Source: Heliocidaris tuberculata
Lineage: Eukaryota; Echinodermata; Echinoidea; Camarodonta; Echinometridae
NCBI GenBank assembly: GCA_025618425.1
Contig: CM046842.1
Coordinates: forward strand, 31,544,885-31,608,884
Direction: 5' to 3'
DNA length: 64,000 nt
Positions 1 through 11,761 of the stretch are shown piece after piece (the stretch's first letter is position 1; the number at the start of each line of letters is the position of its first letter). The translations under genes and the position numbers were made by a program. The notes below the pieces were generated by a model that saw nothing but the letters and a program-made list of their open reading frames with translations, searched no databases and was not told the DNA's origin.

Positions 1-265
1 TTGTCGCCACGATTATGTAACTACCCCCAGGCTCTACCAGAGAGCTGGCTCTGTAATTACTTTTCCATATGTTTGATTACTTTCCCATCGCGCGAAACTT
101 AAAACACAAGCCAGTCTTCACCGAATTATCTCAGAGGTGATCCAATATGAATCACATGTTTTAGCACGTGTGATGGAAGTCCTTGTGTCGAAAGTGACAC
201 GAACCTCCCAGTATATTTTCCTCTCTCATCGGAAATCGCCCATGCAGGCCCACCAAAGTATCCCT
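1..265. other. No gene seen
   Basis: This stretch has no convincing reading frame, splice-bounded exon or RNA fold. It ends at a TTAA that borders the first palindromic element. Confidence 0.4.
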
Positions 266-269
266 TTAA

Positions 270-859
270 AGGGGAATGAAACCCTGGGGAAAAATCAATT
301 TTGAATGAAAAGAGAGGATAGAGAGAAGCAATTGAAAAAAATTTCCATCAAAATCGGTTAAGAAATGAGAAAGTTATGAATGTTTGAAAAGTCTCAATTT
401 ACTTTCTATGGCTATCCTCAAATAGGCAATGTTGCTTCAAAGTGACAGGTACATGCATGTAGAGTAGGACAACTCTCCATATGTTTTGTACACAAAATTT
501 CATATTTTCTCCATTTTCTCTAAAGATGATGCTTGTCTTTTTGTGAACTCAACATATGTTGTGTCAAATACATTTCTCCATGATATATCTTGAGCTATTA
601 GGAGACAAGCTGCATCTTGAGAGACAATGGGGAAAATATGAAATTTTGTGTACAAAACATATGGAGAGTTGTACTACTAAACCTGTCACTTTGAAGCAAC
701 ATTGCCAATTTGAGGATCGCCATAGAAAGTATGGAGACTTTTCAAACTGTCATAACTTTCTCATTTAACCGATTTTGATGGAACCTTTTTTAAATTGCTT
801 TTTTCTCTCTATCCTCTCTTTTCATTAAAAATGATTTTTCCCCAGGGTTTCATTCTCCT
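270..859. mobile_element. Palindromic TTAA-flanked MITE, family A
   Basis: The left end reads AGGGGAATGAAACCCTGGGG and the right end is its near-exact reverse complement. Both ends abut TTAA (266-269 and 860-863). Much of each half is complementary to the other, including the CAAAATTTCATATTTTC/GAAAATATGAAATTTTG segments. There is no coding capacity. The TTAA flanks suggest mobilisation by a piggyBac-type transposase, which is inference because the transposase is not in the window. A half copy lies in the V-ATPase gene at 16019-16365. Confidence 0.75.
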
Positions 860-1067
860 TTAAAAAGGGTATTGTATTAATTACCCAATGTGTGCCCCCT
901 ATGGCAAAAAGACACAACCTACCCCGATTTGGGGCTGAAGGGGCGACGACTGCGGATGACGAGAGAGCAGGTAACTTATAAGATATTACTTGTGGTTATT
1001 TGCCTCATTTTATGATCTTCTGCCCTGTGTTCTGTGTGTCAAATAGTGTGGAGAGAGAACATACGCG

Positions 1068-1175
1068 TAGTCCCACGCATATGAAAGCCATTTCAGGCGC
1101 TAAACTGTACATGTTCGGTAATACAATGCTGTTCGGAAATACAATCCGTGACTATACGTATATTCCGTTGTGGGT
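1068..1175. repeat. Fragment of a dispersed repeat also at 63706-63862
   Basis: The stretch with ACGCGTAGTCCCACGC, GGCGCTAAACTGTACA and GTTCGGAAATACAATCCG matches, in reverse orientation, the sequence near the right end of the window (GTATTTCCGAAC, TGTACAGTTAAGCGCC). It is judged a degenerate transposon fragment. The stretch up to 1536 is AT-rich and shows no gene. Confidence 0.5.
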
Positions 1176-1536
1176 AATTCCATGAAAATGTCCACTTTTG
1201 GTGAAAAAACAAAGTTTATTTTGAACATTTTCCTTCTACATGTATGTCACTTGAATATGCATGATTTGAACTTTATGGCACAATATTCATTTTTTTAATT
1301 TTTTGAATATTTTGACCCAAAATGGCCATTTTTTTAACCCAAAAATGAAATTACACATTTTTATGGCAAAATATGGTTAATTACACATTGAGTCATTTTT
1401 AGAAATTTCATCTGTTATAATAATAAAGACAACCAAATCTAGTTAGGACTAAGGGGAATTTTATGTCTAGATATACAAAAAATTTAAAAATATTATTCTT
1501 TTGATTTAATGGAGGTCAAAGGTCAAATGGATTTTT

Positions 1537-2303
1537 GTCCCGTCTGTCACGTTTTTTAAGGTACTTTTTGCATTTACATGTACAATAAATTAGACCATTG
1601 TTTTTGAATAAAATTTTGCAGTCTTGCTCTTTGGTAGGGGGGAAATTCATTTCCACTGCTAACTTGGTGGAATTTTAATTTTATGAAGATAATTATGATT
1701 CATAAAGATTAAAGTAATGTCCCGTCTGTCACGTTTGGCATCTACAGCAAAAATATGTATGGATGGGACTACATGAAAATTTTCCGATATATGAAAATTA
1801 ATATCCTTTTGCTATTATGTTTCATGATATTACAGATGACCCTTCAACCCCTTTAGAACATGAGAATAAGGTATTTAATGCTGGAAATTTGTTGTCTTTA
1901 AAAATTCTATTTTGTGTACAATCTCAATGTGTCCCGTCTGTCACGTTTTTATTGTCCCGTCTGTCACGCTCACTTTTTGGCATTTTCCTCCAAAAGTAAG
2001 ATGAAATTTCAAATGTATACTAGCAGATTTCAAAAAGGTACCAACAAGTGATAACATGAATACACATATTTTGTTTCAAGATTTTCCATTGAGGAAAGCT
2101 TAGTCGAAAAGTATCGAAGCAGAAATGGCTTGGTAAATTCATGTCCCGTCTGTCACGCTGAACTTGAAGCCCCACCCACAATTTGTGGGCGGGGCTTGAA
2201 AAAAAAAATTTCCCCCCATTTTGTTGACCAAACCCTATAAATGAAATATGAAATATCAAGTAAAAACATAAAAAAGTGAGGGTTGGATGTCCCGTCTGTC
2301 ACG
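1537..2303 (+). repeat. Six dispersed copies of a 15-bp motif
   Basis: GTCCCGTCTGTCACG occurs identically at 1537-1551, 1719-1733, 1931-1945, 1954-1968, 2143-2157 and 2289-2303, always on the same strand. Start spacings are 182, 212, 23, 189 and 146 bp. The sequence between copies is AT-rich and not obviously repeated. The motif holds GTCTG (Smad-type) overlapping CTGTCA (TALE/TGIF/MEIS-type), which is only suggestive. No reading frame spans it. Confidence 0.8.
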
Positions 2304-2635
2304 CTGGAATTACCCTTCTCCCGGTAGATTCAATTGCGATATTCCCGTTAACAACATGGAAAACAGGGTAAAACTTCTGTAAATCTGGGATTATTTCAAA
2401 AATCTGGTGAGTCCACTATAAAATAGATCTATTCATCATGACATTTTGTGTATTTTGTTTTCATTTGCACCTTGCATTTTGTCACAAAGCTTTCGGGTGA
2501 GGTACCTCACCTTAAATTTTGCCCATGGGAACAGTGCTTAAGACACACTCGACTACAGTGACCATCTATGGGAGGCTTCCATCTGTCTTGGAGGAGAACC
2601 TTAAAAGTCAAAAAATGTTATAAAACTCCTCCGAT

Positions 2636-3212
2636 CAGGCGGATTTTTCTGTCTAGAGTCTACTCTTGATCTAACACTCCCAGTTACTGACACTAGTAAA
2701 GTGCTAAGCGATTGATTGTCTAAGTCACTCAAGTAAGAGATCTATTCATTCATCTTTCAAGCATTGAACACATCGTATTTGAATCCGAACAGGCGGATTT
2801 TTCTGTCTAGAGTCTACTCTTGATCTAACACTCCCAGTTACTGACACTAAAGTGCTAAGCGATTGATTGTCTATTTCCACTCAAGAGATCTATTCATTCA
2901 TCTTTCAAGCACACTCTCTATATGCACCAACAGACATGCACTGCAACTATGCACCTAAGTTTAATTCCTCTGCATTATATCCTGACTTATGGATCCTGTG
3001 GAGTAGTGAGTACCCTCGTAGAAGTAGAAGTAGAAGCATTGAACACATCGTATTTGAATCCGAACAGGCGGATTTTTCAGTCTAGAGTCTACTCTTGATC
3101 TAACTTAACACTCCCAGTTACTGACACTAAACGATTGATTGTCTAAGTCACTCAAGTAAGAGATCTATTATTCATTCATCTTTCAAGCATTGAACACATT
3201 GTATTTGAATCT
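2636..3212 (+). repeat. Tandem repeat, three copies of a ~150-bp unit
   Basis: Units beginning CAGGCGGATTTTTC start at 2636, 2790 and 3065. Each continues with TCTAGAGTCTACTCTTGATC, CTCCCAGTTACTGACACTA and GATTGATTGTCTA, and ends near CATTGAACACATCGTATTTG. The second unit carries about 120 bp of extra sequence before the third. No coding potential is seen. Confidence 0.8.
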
Positions 3213-3305
3213 GTACTATACTATAGTCTATAGTCTATAGTCTATAGTCTATAGTCTGTAGTCTGTAGTCTGTAGTCTATAGTCTGTACTCTATAGTCTA
3301 TAGTA
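3213..3305. repeat. TCTATAG/TCTGTAG microsatellite
   Basis: A heptamer array of TCTATAG with TCTGTAG variants directly follows the 150-bp tandem repeat. Confidence 0.85.
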
Positions 3306-5150
3306 TTGGTAACAAGTCAGTCACATGCACACTTCACAGTCACAGACAAGATTGGAGATAGAGACAGCTGACAGAGTCAGACTCTCAGTCTCACTCTCAA
3401 ATCTACTCTCAACATTTTATATGATAATCTCAAACTCAAGACCATTATTATTATATTATTAACATTAAACTGTCTGACTTCTGTTAATGTTCTCAACCAC
3501 ACAACATACCATTCACACATTCTTACTTTGTTTTTTGCAAAGAAAGGGAACTCCATGATGATAACTGCTCGCCTGCAATGCGTGGATTCTGATATGATCG
3601 TCGTCTCGGAAGTACAAGTAGTAGATTCTATCTTGTTTTTTATTATATTTTGAAGACAAATTACATGCGCTGAGCTGCATATATCATTTATGCACTTTAT
3701 GTGTGCAATGCATGCTGCTGCAGCATGCGCTATGCGTACGTACGCGTACGTACAAAACTTTGCTCTATCTCTGTCTCTTTGGTACAAGCGCCATCTCTTG
3801 TCAAATGCAATGGAAGTCTAGTCAGATATCAAAAGAGTCACCGTTTTCAACTCGGGTTTGAGTTCGATGTCTTTCCATTAATTGTTTTGAATTTTTTTTT
3901 TTTAATCCTAATTTTCCAATATTCCTTTACACTTCCCTCTCCCCTTTTCTCCTTATCCTCCCGCTTACCCTCTTATCTGTCGTCTCCTCCTCCTCCTTCT
4001 CAAATTTATGCTTTTTCATTTTCTCACTTTCACTTTCTCTATTTCGTGTTTTTCTTTAGGTTTTGTTTTGTTTGGTTTAGTTTAATTTTTTATACACCCT
4101 CTCCAAGTGCCGCCCTGGGTACGTGCCCACTCTGTTCCTTTAGATATATCATTGATGTAGGGAGGACCTGCCTGGGCTATATCCAAGTGAGGGATATTAT
4201 CATATCATAATTATCATGAAATTGCACTTATATTATGCACATTTTTCATACATTTTCTAATAGGTCACAATGCTGCAACCTCGCCAAACTTTTTTGTTTT
4301 ATAAAGTATTCTTTTCTTCATTTCTTTTCAGTGAAATCAACCGATATACGAAAATAGAAACATTACAATCATGAATAAAGTATGAACAGAAACTTTTACA
4401 ATTTACAAGTGGATATATACGTATATGCAAAAAAATGTATACATTCAGTGGAAGAGTTTACACAGTAGTCATATTCAGTTTAAGGCTTGCATGAAATTAT
4501 ACAGATATACAACTGAAAATATACCTTTATGTTATCTGCAAAAATCCATACATTCATGGACGAACAAAGAATTTATACAACTGAAAATATACCTTAAATA
4601 CAACTGTTCCTTTTATATGTTTTTTTTTCACTGAAAGGAAAATTATTAAAGACAAAAAGGAGAAAGAAAGAAAAAAAAAAGGAAAATGAAATATGAGAGA
4701 GAGAGAGGGGGGGGGGGGGAGAGAAAGACATACCCGCTCATCCCAACACAATACCTCATCCCGTCCAGCCCCCCCCCTCTCCTTCCCCACCCTAATCCCT
4801 GAGTGCTCCTGATCCTCTCCGCTCTCAGTGACTTGCAATAAGTGTAAGAATCTGCATACAGCAAAATTTCATAACAATTAAGCAAAGTCCCTTGGGAGGG
4901 AAGTAAGTATAATCCATTTATAATTCTTAATGAACATATTTATCCATTGCACTTCGCATCCAAAATACTCCTTCCTTCATCAGAAGTCGAAAGTTTCCAA
5001 TTTCAGGGAAATGACAGGGTGTTACGATCTACTGCTATCTTTTTTCTTCCACTTGATTTCCTATACCAATGTTTCTCTCACTTCTTTGCTGTTAGGAGAT
5101 ATACTCTTCCTATATTAAAATATCAAACATTTTATTAACAATATTACATG
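3306..5150. other. Gene-free stretch with simple-sequence blocks
   Basis: It contains a pyrimidine-rich block (about 3880-4060), a GA-plus-G block (about 4660-4725) and otherwise AT-rich DNA. Frames of up to ~170 codons here are Phe/Ser/Leu-rich low complexity and are not considered genes. Confidence 0.5.
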
Positions 5151-5159
5151 AATTAAATA

Positions 5160-6100
5160 AATACATTTTCCCCACATCGCCCAAAGTCACCAAACCACAA
5201 ATTCTCTCCCAGTTTAATTCCTTTTAAATCGGCAAGTTCAGCACATACCCATGATTTCCCACATTGCAGATGATTCACATTCATGAAATACGTGACGATA
5301 TGTTTCTTCTTCCCTTTGGCAAATGGAGCATAAACTACTTGGAGCTAGTCCAAACCGATATAAATCATGATTCGTGTAAATAATCCCATGTAACATTTTG
5401 AATGGGAATTCCCTATGAGCTTACTATTTAAAGTACATGCATTTCCTTGGCCTAAGGAAAATGTTTTCATTGTCTCTATAATAGACAAATCAAATGATTC
5501 TTTTAATCTATTTACTACAGGGGTGACTTCTAATTTACCGTTGAGGATATAGTTGTATATTATCTCTTCGAAACAATTTCACTTAAGGGGACAATTTTAT
5601 CTGCGAGCAAAAATAAAATTCCTTCCCTATCTATAATTCCTTCTTCTTTTCATCTGTTATATGCATTTGCCTTTTCCAACTAAAGGGAATTTTCTCAAAT
5701 ATGTGTTTTACCTGCAATATATTCCATGAACTAAGATCTCTACTAGTAAAATATGCATCTGTTTTTAATTCACCATCTTTATCCACAGTATGTTCCAATC
5801 TCACTATGCCTTTTGATATTAAATCTATATGATAGAATGGAAAACCTCGAAAACATATACGTTTGTTGTTAAAAATAACTTCATTACCTTTATAATTGTC
5901 ATATATGTCTTAAATCTCCCACCACGTCTCTAGTAGTTCCACATAAAATGGCGGTATATAAAGATAGCCTGAGCTGTATATAATTTCATAATTACAGAAG
6001 AAAATGAATTTCCCTCCTATATATGCAGAGAACAATAATCAAAATATTGTTTCCATTTCATTTGGTGGTCCCAGCCTATAGTCTCTTTACCAACTATATA
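5160..6100 (-). pseudogene. Decayed LINE ORF2 3' end (reverse transcriptase C-terminus)
   Basis: Read on the minus strand, broken frames translate to a LINE-type C-terminal region. One segment (about 5400-5270) reads LHGIIYTNHDLYRFGLAPSS, then a Cys-x2-Cys, then REEETYRHVFHECESSAMW, which is the zf-RVT pattern Cys-x2-Cys...His-x4-Cys...Trp. Upstream (about 5950-5880) there is PPFYVELLETWWE before a stop. Several stops and frameshifts make it non-functional. The domain order fits an L1/Tx1-like element; the exact clade is uncertain. Confidence 0.75.
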
Positions 6101-7055
6101 GCTTGGTAACGCCAAGCTATATAGGGGATACCCCCCCCCCCCCTTAGGCCAAGGAAAATATGAAATAAGTAAATGAGGAGGGAGGAAAACTGGGCGTGGT
6201 GTATATTATCATTTGCCTCTTACTGAAAGTCGAGTGGAAACTGAATTCAAATCAATTAAATCAAGTCAAAAGATTATGCATGCAGCATTCTGAATTATTC
6301 ACCTGTCAATCAAATCGAAACGTATAGCCAAATTTGTGCTTGCTTGCTCCCTCGGACATCGCAATCAAAATCATGAATTATTTTGCAAATTAACAAGAAA
6401 TGACATATAGGAACGTCAGTAGGGATGATATACCTCCCACCCCTAATTGGCCCCCACCCTGTCATCACTCGATGGCCCGTCATGTGCTCTCGAATTACAT
6501 CCACCTTTTTATTGCCCTCTCCCCATGAGTCTGTCTTCGTCGTCTGATATATATTAACACCTGGCTTCAAGGGGAGGGGGGGGGGCAGTGTTTTACCCCT
6601 AAAACAAAGTTGTTCTAGCTCCCCGCCCCCTCCCCCTCCAATAGGGAGACACTTGGCTTCATCATCCCTCTAAGTCCATCTCAGGTTTTTTTTTTCCTTG
6701 ACTCGAATAACATAATAATGGAGATCTCATATCCAAAATGCCATAGCAAAAGCGTTTTTATAATAATCGATATCATTATCTATCACAATATCGCTTTCTG
6801 ATAACACAATCATAAAAGGATAACATGAAAGCTTAAGATATAAGTTTATTGAGTCATCAGCATCCTGTCTAGAGTATTACTTTTCTTTGCATGCAATATG
6901 TAGTTTCATGTTAGTGACGAAGAAAATTAATCAGTCAATCGGATGCGACTTTGCCCATTGGGCTTATTTCACCATACGAACAAGAGGACAGAAATCTTGT
7001 GAAAATGCAGCAGGCTTAGAATTTATTGATTCTATAGTGTAATCAGATAAATTAT
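6101..7055. other. No gene seen
   Basis: AT-rich DNA with short C or G runs near 6130 and 6575. The longest frame (about 86 codons at 6310-6570, minus) has no recognisable motif and no splice or start support. Confidence 0.4.
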
Positions 7056-7059
7056 TTTA

Positions 7060-7660
7060 TGATCCCCAGCGGTGTCTCTGGGGGAGGGTGGTGGTGTAGG
7101 GGTGTCACACCCTCCCCCCGCCCCCACTCAAAATTGCTGTCGGCAAATGCGCCACCTCTGTCGGCAAAAAAAAACAAACAAAAAACAAAAAGGAGGGGGA
7201 AGGGAGAAGGAAGAGAAAAGAGAAAGGAGAGAGAGAAAAAAAAAAAGCAAAAAGAAAAGTGAGAGGAGAGGAAAATAAAGAAAAATTAAAACAAAGAAAA
7301 AAAGGAAAGAAGGAAAGAAATTTTTTGGATCGCTCGCTTCGCTCACTCGGAAAAAGTCAATAAGAATCAACCTCACAGCCCTCTACCCTAGCAGTCCTTC
7401 CCTAGTTGAGGTCCGTATCTTTTTTCTTTTTTGTGTGTGTGTGTTGTTGTTTTTTTTTATTGTGTTTGTTTGTTTTTTGTTTGTCGTTTTTTTGTTGTTG
7501 TTGTTTTGTTTGGTTTTGTTTTGTCTTTGTTTTTTTGTTTTTTTGTTTTTTTTCTTTCTTTCTTTTTTTTCCTCCTTTTTTTTTTTTTTTTTTTTTTCTT
7601 TCTTATGTGTAGTTTTCAGGGGGGGGGGGTTGGTTTGTGAAGCGTGTGTGAGTGTGTGAT
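7060..7660. repeat. Dispersed repeat with purine-rich and TTTG-rich low-complexity blocks
   Basis: 7060-7170 belongs to a dispersed repeat family marked by TGTCGGCAAATGC and GGGTGTCACACCC; relatives lie at 8870-8990 and, in the other orientation, 46590-46715. It is followed by a purine-rich block (7170-7320) and a TTTG/poly-T block (7418-7605). Poly-Phe/Cys frames here are artefacts. Confidence 0.65.
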
Positions 7661-8439
7661 TTTTTTAAATTTTTTTCTCATAACTTCCTCAAAAATCATT
7701 TTGATTAAATGATATTGTAAATGGAAGAAAAAAATCATGTTTAATTTGAGATCTATCTATATATATATGTGTGTTTGTTTTTTGTGTTTTATAATGCAAT
7801 TCATAGAGTTTCCTGTATCAAGATTCTGTTCTATATTACTATTCCCATTTTGATTATAAATTGTTAAAGAAATGTGTATAGATTTGATTCTAAGTTTACT
7901 TTTTCTGATTGGTATAATTTATATTCTTTTATAATCAGTAAAAATGTTTATAAATGATTTCATGTAATATATTATTTCCATATGTTATATATGAGGAAGA
8001 AATAAAATATTATTTAAAACAAAAAAAATAATATTATTCAGGCAAAAGGTGTCAGCCTGCCCTTCGCGAAAAATGTATGTGCCCGTACGTCTATAATGAA
8101 AGAGAATACAGTCATGAGGAAGAAGATGAGAATGATAAAGATATATTATGATGAGGAAAGAATTAGAAAAACGATAAAGGAAAGGAAAAAATGCGGCCCG
8201 CCCAAGTTAGTCAAGCCGAGAAAAAAAACCTCGCGCTTGTTCAGTTCTTGTTTTATGTGGATACATAATACGTCGTCCTAAGTAAATAGGAATAAGAATC
8301 TCAACAAATTTTAATGTTTGCTTATATAGCTTGCTCGCAAATAGCATATCATATTCTGTTACCCTGCATCCTACCACGTATATAGAAAAAAAATAAAAAT
8401 AAAGAACAGAGTTTATGATATGAAACTGGAGATTTATCT
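7661..8439. other. No gene seen
   Basis: AT-rich DNA with no exon-like frame or recognised repeat apart from short simple-sequence tracts. Confidence 0.4.
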
Positions 8440-8990
8440 TAATCTCATCAGATGGGCCATTCGGGTATGTATGCATGGGCGTATATGAGGAGGGGTGCAA
8501 TGGGCTGCAGCCCCCCCCCCCCGGCCGGCATGATTGTCAAAGTTCTCGGATATTCAAAGCAATCACCACTTCATATTCGAGCAGCGAGGTGCCAGAATAT
8601 CCACATATTTGGGCAATTTGGGCAGCGAGGTTCCCGAATAATCATGTAACTTCTGTATATAATTTCTGTACATTTTCACTACGAAAAGTTAAAAAAATTG
8701 GCTCGCATAAATTTAGAAATTGAATAGTTGATATGCGGGCAAAAGGCGTCAGCCCCGGCTCTTGGGAAAGTAATGCCGGGGCCCGTATGTTCAAGATCTC
8801 TACCTGTGTGATTTTCTTTTATTATTATGTGTGTGTGTGTGTGTGTGTGGGGGGGGGGGGGGTTGGGGGGTTGGGCAGCATTTTTGTCGGCTAATTCGGG
8901 TGTCACACCCTAAAACTTTGTCGGCAAATTTGGGTGCCACCCGCCCCCCCCCCCCTCCCCCCATTCAAAATGTTCCAGCGACGCCCCTGA
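8440..8990. repeat. Two dispersed repeats with poly-C/poly-G blocks
   Basis: 8490-8760 resembles the units at 45.7-46.4 kb (GGGCTGCAGCCCCCC, GCAGCGAGGTTCCCGAATA, TTTTCACTACGAAAAGTTA, AAAAGGCGTCAGCCCC). 8829-8862 is a (GT)n tract followed by a G run. 8870-8990 matches the TGTCGGCAAATTTGGGTG family of 7060 and 46590. Confidence 0.65.
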
Positions 8991-9099
8991 CTGACGGCTG
9001 CATTTGTTATTTTTTCATATTCTCTTTATTTCATGTTTAAAAAAAAAATCATGCTAAAGGAGGAAAGCGAACATAAAAAAAGTGGGATGCGACAAGAAA

Positions 9100-9620
9100 T
9101 TTTTATTTTAATAGACCTCGGGCCTCATGTACCGTAGTGACTATTCGTTTGCACAGCAGTGGTTTCTTTTTAATTTTCGACGTACCCGGCCGGCCGCGCC
9201 GGCATATGGCACGCGTATACGGTATATAATTTTTTACTTTCAATGTCACTCCCTATGGGTCATGGGACTTGCGCGATTGCCGTGATCAATGATTGACAAT
9301 ACACTCGAAAATCAGAGAATTGTAGAGGATAGAGCTGGATAATTCATTTTTAAAGCAGTGTACAAAGGAAGAAGAAGTTCATTTACACTAATCTGCAGTT
9401 ATATAGGAATATCTTTAATTATTTGACCTTCATTATTGACCGTAAGTATGCGACTCGTTGAAATATTGACGCGAGAGTGATTGTCCTGCGGCAGCGGTGG
9501 CGTTATGTTGTGTGAAGTTGTCGGGGTGCGGCCCCATTGAGATGAGTTGGATGACCGGTGGAAAGGTGGAGAGAGCTTGTGTCTGAACCCTCGCTGCACA
9601 AGTCAAGTGGAGATCCATTT
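9100..9620. other. CpG-richer unique segment; possible but unproven 5' exon or promoter
   Basis: This stretch is richer in CG dinucleotides than its surroundings (for example CGGCCGGCCGCGCCGGCATA near 9188) and has a strong donor-like CGTAAGTATG at 9441-9450. The V-ATPase gene on the same strand must have at least one upstream non-coding exon, because its start codon sits directly after a splice acceptor. This is the best-looking candidate area upstream, but nothing in the sequence proves it. Confidence 0.2.
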
Positions 9621-9721
9621 TTTAGTTTTTAACTCCGTATGATTTTGATAATGTAATCGAAATAAACAAAAACTGAGAGAGAAAAAGAGGGAGAATAACA
9701 AAAAAACAGAACTTCATAAAA

Positions 9722-10025
9722 AAGAAGAAGAAGAAGAAGAAGAAGAAGAAGAAGAAGAAGAAGAAGAAGAAGAAGAAGAAGAAGAAGAAGAAGAAGAAGA
9801 AGAAGAAGAAGAAGAAGAAGAAGAAGAAGAAGAAGAAGAAGAAGAAGAAGAAGAAGAAGAAGAAGAAGAAGAAGAAGAAGGAGGAGGAGGAGGAGGAGGA
9901 GGAGGAGGAGGAGGAGGAGGAGAAGAAGAAGAGGAAAATAGAAGAAGAAGAAGAAGAAGAAGAAGAAGAAATAGAAGAAATAGAAGAAGAGGTGGATGAG
10001 GGAGGAGAAATAGAAGAAGTAGAAA
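9722..10025. repeat. Long GAA triplet repeat grading into GGA and mixed purines
   Basis: About 160 bp of nearly pure (GAA)n is followed by (GGA)n from about 9880 to 9920 and by interrupted GAA to about 10025. The strand is almost all purine, a composition able to form triplex DNA. The antisense poly-leucine frame is an artefact. The same purine-rich locus resumes after the transposon at 10070-10461. Confidence 0.9.
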
Positions 10026-10069
10026 ATTAAGAAGAAGGATATATACATGTATGGAAAAGAATGCAACAT

Positions 10070-10461
10070 CAGGGCTGTCAACTTTAGGGAACTGCTTGGA
10101 GGGAGATTCATTTTTTTCCTCTCGCCTGCCCAGCTGCCCTCTAACATGTCTAAAAGTTGCTCAGTGGGGGGGGGGGGATCTTTTTTGTTTTACTCCAAAA
10201 GTTTCTGACAAGCAAAAAAAAAAAGAAAAGAAAAAAAGGGCATCACCATTTTCAGGTGGCTTTTTACTCCAATTTAACACGTTTGGCGGTGTTTTTTTTT
10301 AAAAGCTGGAGATTTACATGCTTGGCGGGTGTGTGGGAGGAAGGGTGTTGACTGTTGCGGTGGGAGTCTCCCACCACGATGCTGGTGGGACGGTGGGATA
10401 ATGATTCAATGAGCGTGGTGGCGTGAGACTCCCACCAAAAGCGGGAGGGTTGACAGCCCTG
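10070..10461. mobile_element. Non-autonomous hAT-like element with exact 8-bp target duplication
   Basis: Terminal inverted repeats CAGGGCTGTCAAC and GTTGACAGCCCTG are flanked on both sides by TGCAACAT (10062-10069 and 10462-10469). CAG-type ends with an 8-bp duplication are the hAT signature. Inside are a G run and a palindrome around TGGGAGTCTCCCACCA. The left part (AACTGCTTGGAGGGAGA, AAGTTGCTCAGTGGGG) also occurs at 47503-47585. No transposase frame. Confidence 0.85.
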
Positions 10462-10469
10462 TGCAACAT

Positions 10470-11078
10470 AGAAGAAGGAGAAAAGGGAGAAGAAGAGGAA
10501 CAAGAAAAGGAAGAGGAGGAAGAATAAAAGGGGAAGTAGAAAATGAGGAGGATGATGAAGATGAAGTAGATCTGGAACAAGAGGAAAAGAAGGTACATGC
10601 ATGTAAAGTAGTAGTCGAAGAAGAAGAGGAATTTTTGAAGTTGTAATCGATCAAACACAAATTGGCAACTCCATGATGTATCTTTTTAGGTCCTCTCCCA
10701 TTCGCTGTATTCTCAAAATTTTATAAATTTCCACAATTTTCTTAGTTGTTGATGAAGGTACAGATTTTTTTCATACAGGGGTTGTGTAAAAATATGTGCT
10801 TCATAATTATAAAATGTATCTAGCTACATGTACATGTATGATAATTGATTACGAATTATCTGTAGATAAAATAGAAATTTAAGACATTTTTTGTGTAGAG
10901 CAAATGGGAGGGGACCATGAAATACATGTCACAGTAGTTGTCAATTTCTGTTGGATTGAAAACAACCAAAAAAATTCATAAATTTATTATTTTTTATTGG
11001 ACTTTGGTAAAACCTTCACTGAACATTTCCTTAATTTTTTTCTACTTTTGTTAAAAGCAACTAAATATCAGAGTGGAC
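10470..11078. repeat. Purine-rich tail and a palindromic-repeat relative
   Basis: 10470-10635 continues the purine-rich locus. 10640-10990 (CGATCAAACACAAATTGGCAACTC, CTCTCCCATTCGCT, then AAATGGGAGGGGACC) resembles 52780-53060 and reads as two inverted halves of one short element. No gene seen. Confidence 0.5.
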
Positions 11079-11081
11079 TTA

Positions 11082-11551
11082 GGGGTCATTCACAATTATC
11101 AACATTTTCACAAGTGTACAAACCATACACTTTTCAAGACCCCCCCCCCCTCCCCCCCAAAAGTGTACGAAGAAAAATGTTGATTTTTTCCCCACATTTA
11201 ATATGAAGTTCATATATTTGTTAACGGGATTTTTGTGAACAATGCACCCTCGCTTAAGGAGGAATTTTGTTAGATTTTCCGGGTCAGTAGGTCTATTGTC
11301 CCTATTGTTCGCCATCTTTGACATTGTTTCCACGTACGTACGCGCACATGTTTTCTACATATGGAGTGCGCGAACTAACGGTCAGCGGGGAAAGTTTCCA
11401 GCGAGACGAGAGGCCGTGATCAGACGGGATGGGCGCGAGAATATGGATCGACATTTTTATAAATTGGAAAGCGTACGCCGGGTGTTGACCCCCTCCCCCC
11501 CAGCGTACGGTTTGTACGCTCGTGAAAATGTTGATAATTGTGAACGGCCCC
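11082..11551. mobile_element. MITE with ~35-bp inverted ends and TTA duplication
   Basis: The left end (GGGGTCATTCACAATTATCA, continuing with ACATTTTCAC) and right end are inverted copies with a few mismatches. TTA flanks both sides (11079-11081, 11552-11554). The central part is CpG-rich. A TWA target duplication fits PIF/Harbinger-type mobilisation, which is inference. Confidence 0.8.
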
Positions 11552-11761
11552 TTAGGTAAGAGGTACATGTAAGAGAGAAAGAAAAGAATGATTCTTGCCA
11601 ATTTGAGGAGATAAAGCTGATTTATTCAGACCATTCCAAAATTCCTTTCCTCTGCAAATGATCATAAAGTGGCAAATTTATTTCTGTAAAATTTAAAATT
11701 TCAATACATGTTATCGGTATGGTAACATATTATCACTCATGTAGATTGTATTCAGGTTTAA

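Noticed and set aside
2636..3305. CRISPR-like array
   Set aside because: Repeats are ~150 bp without constant-length unique spacers, and the genome is eukaryotic.
3701..4210. 169-codon frame rich in Phe, Leu and Ser
   Set aside because: It comes from a pyrimidine-rich low-complexity tract and contains no domain.
9629..10147. 172-codon poly-leucine frame on the minus strand
   Set aside because: It is the antisense reading of the GAA/GGA repeat, with no start context, splice or conservation support.
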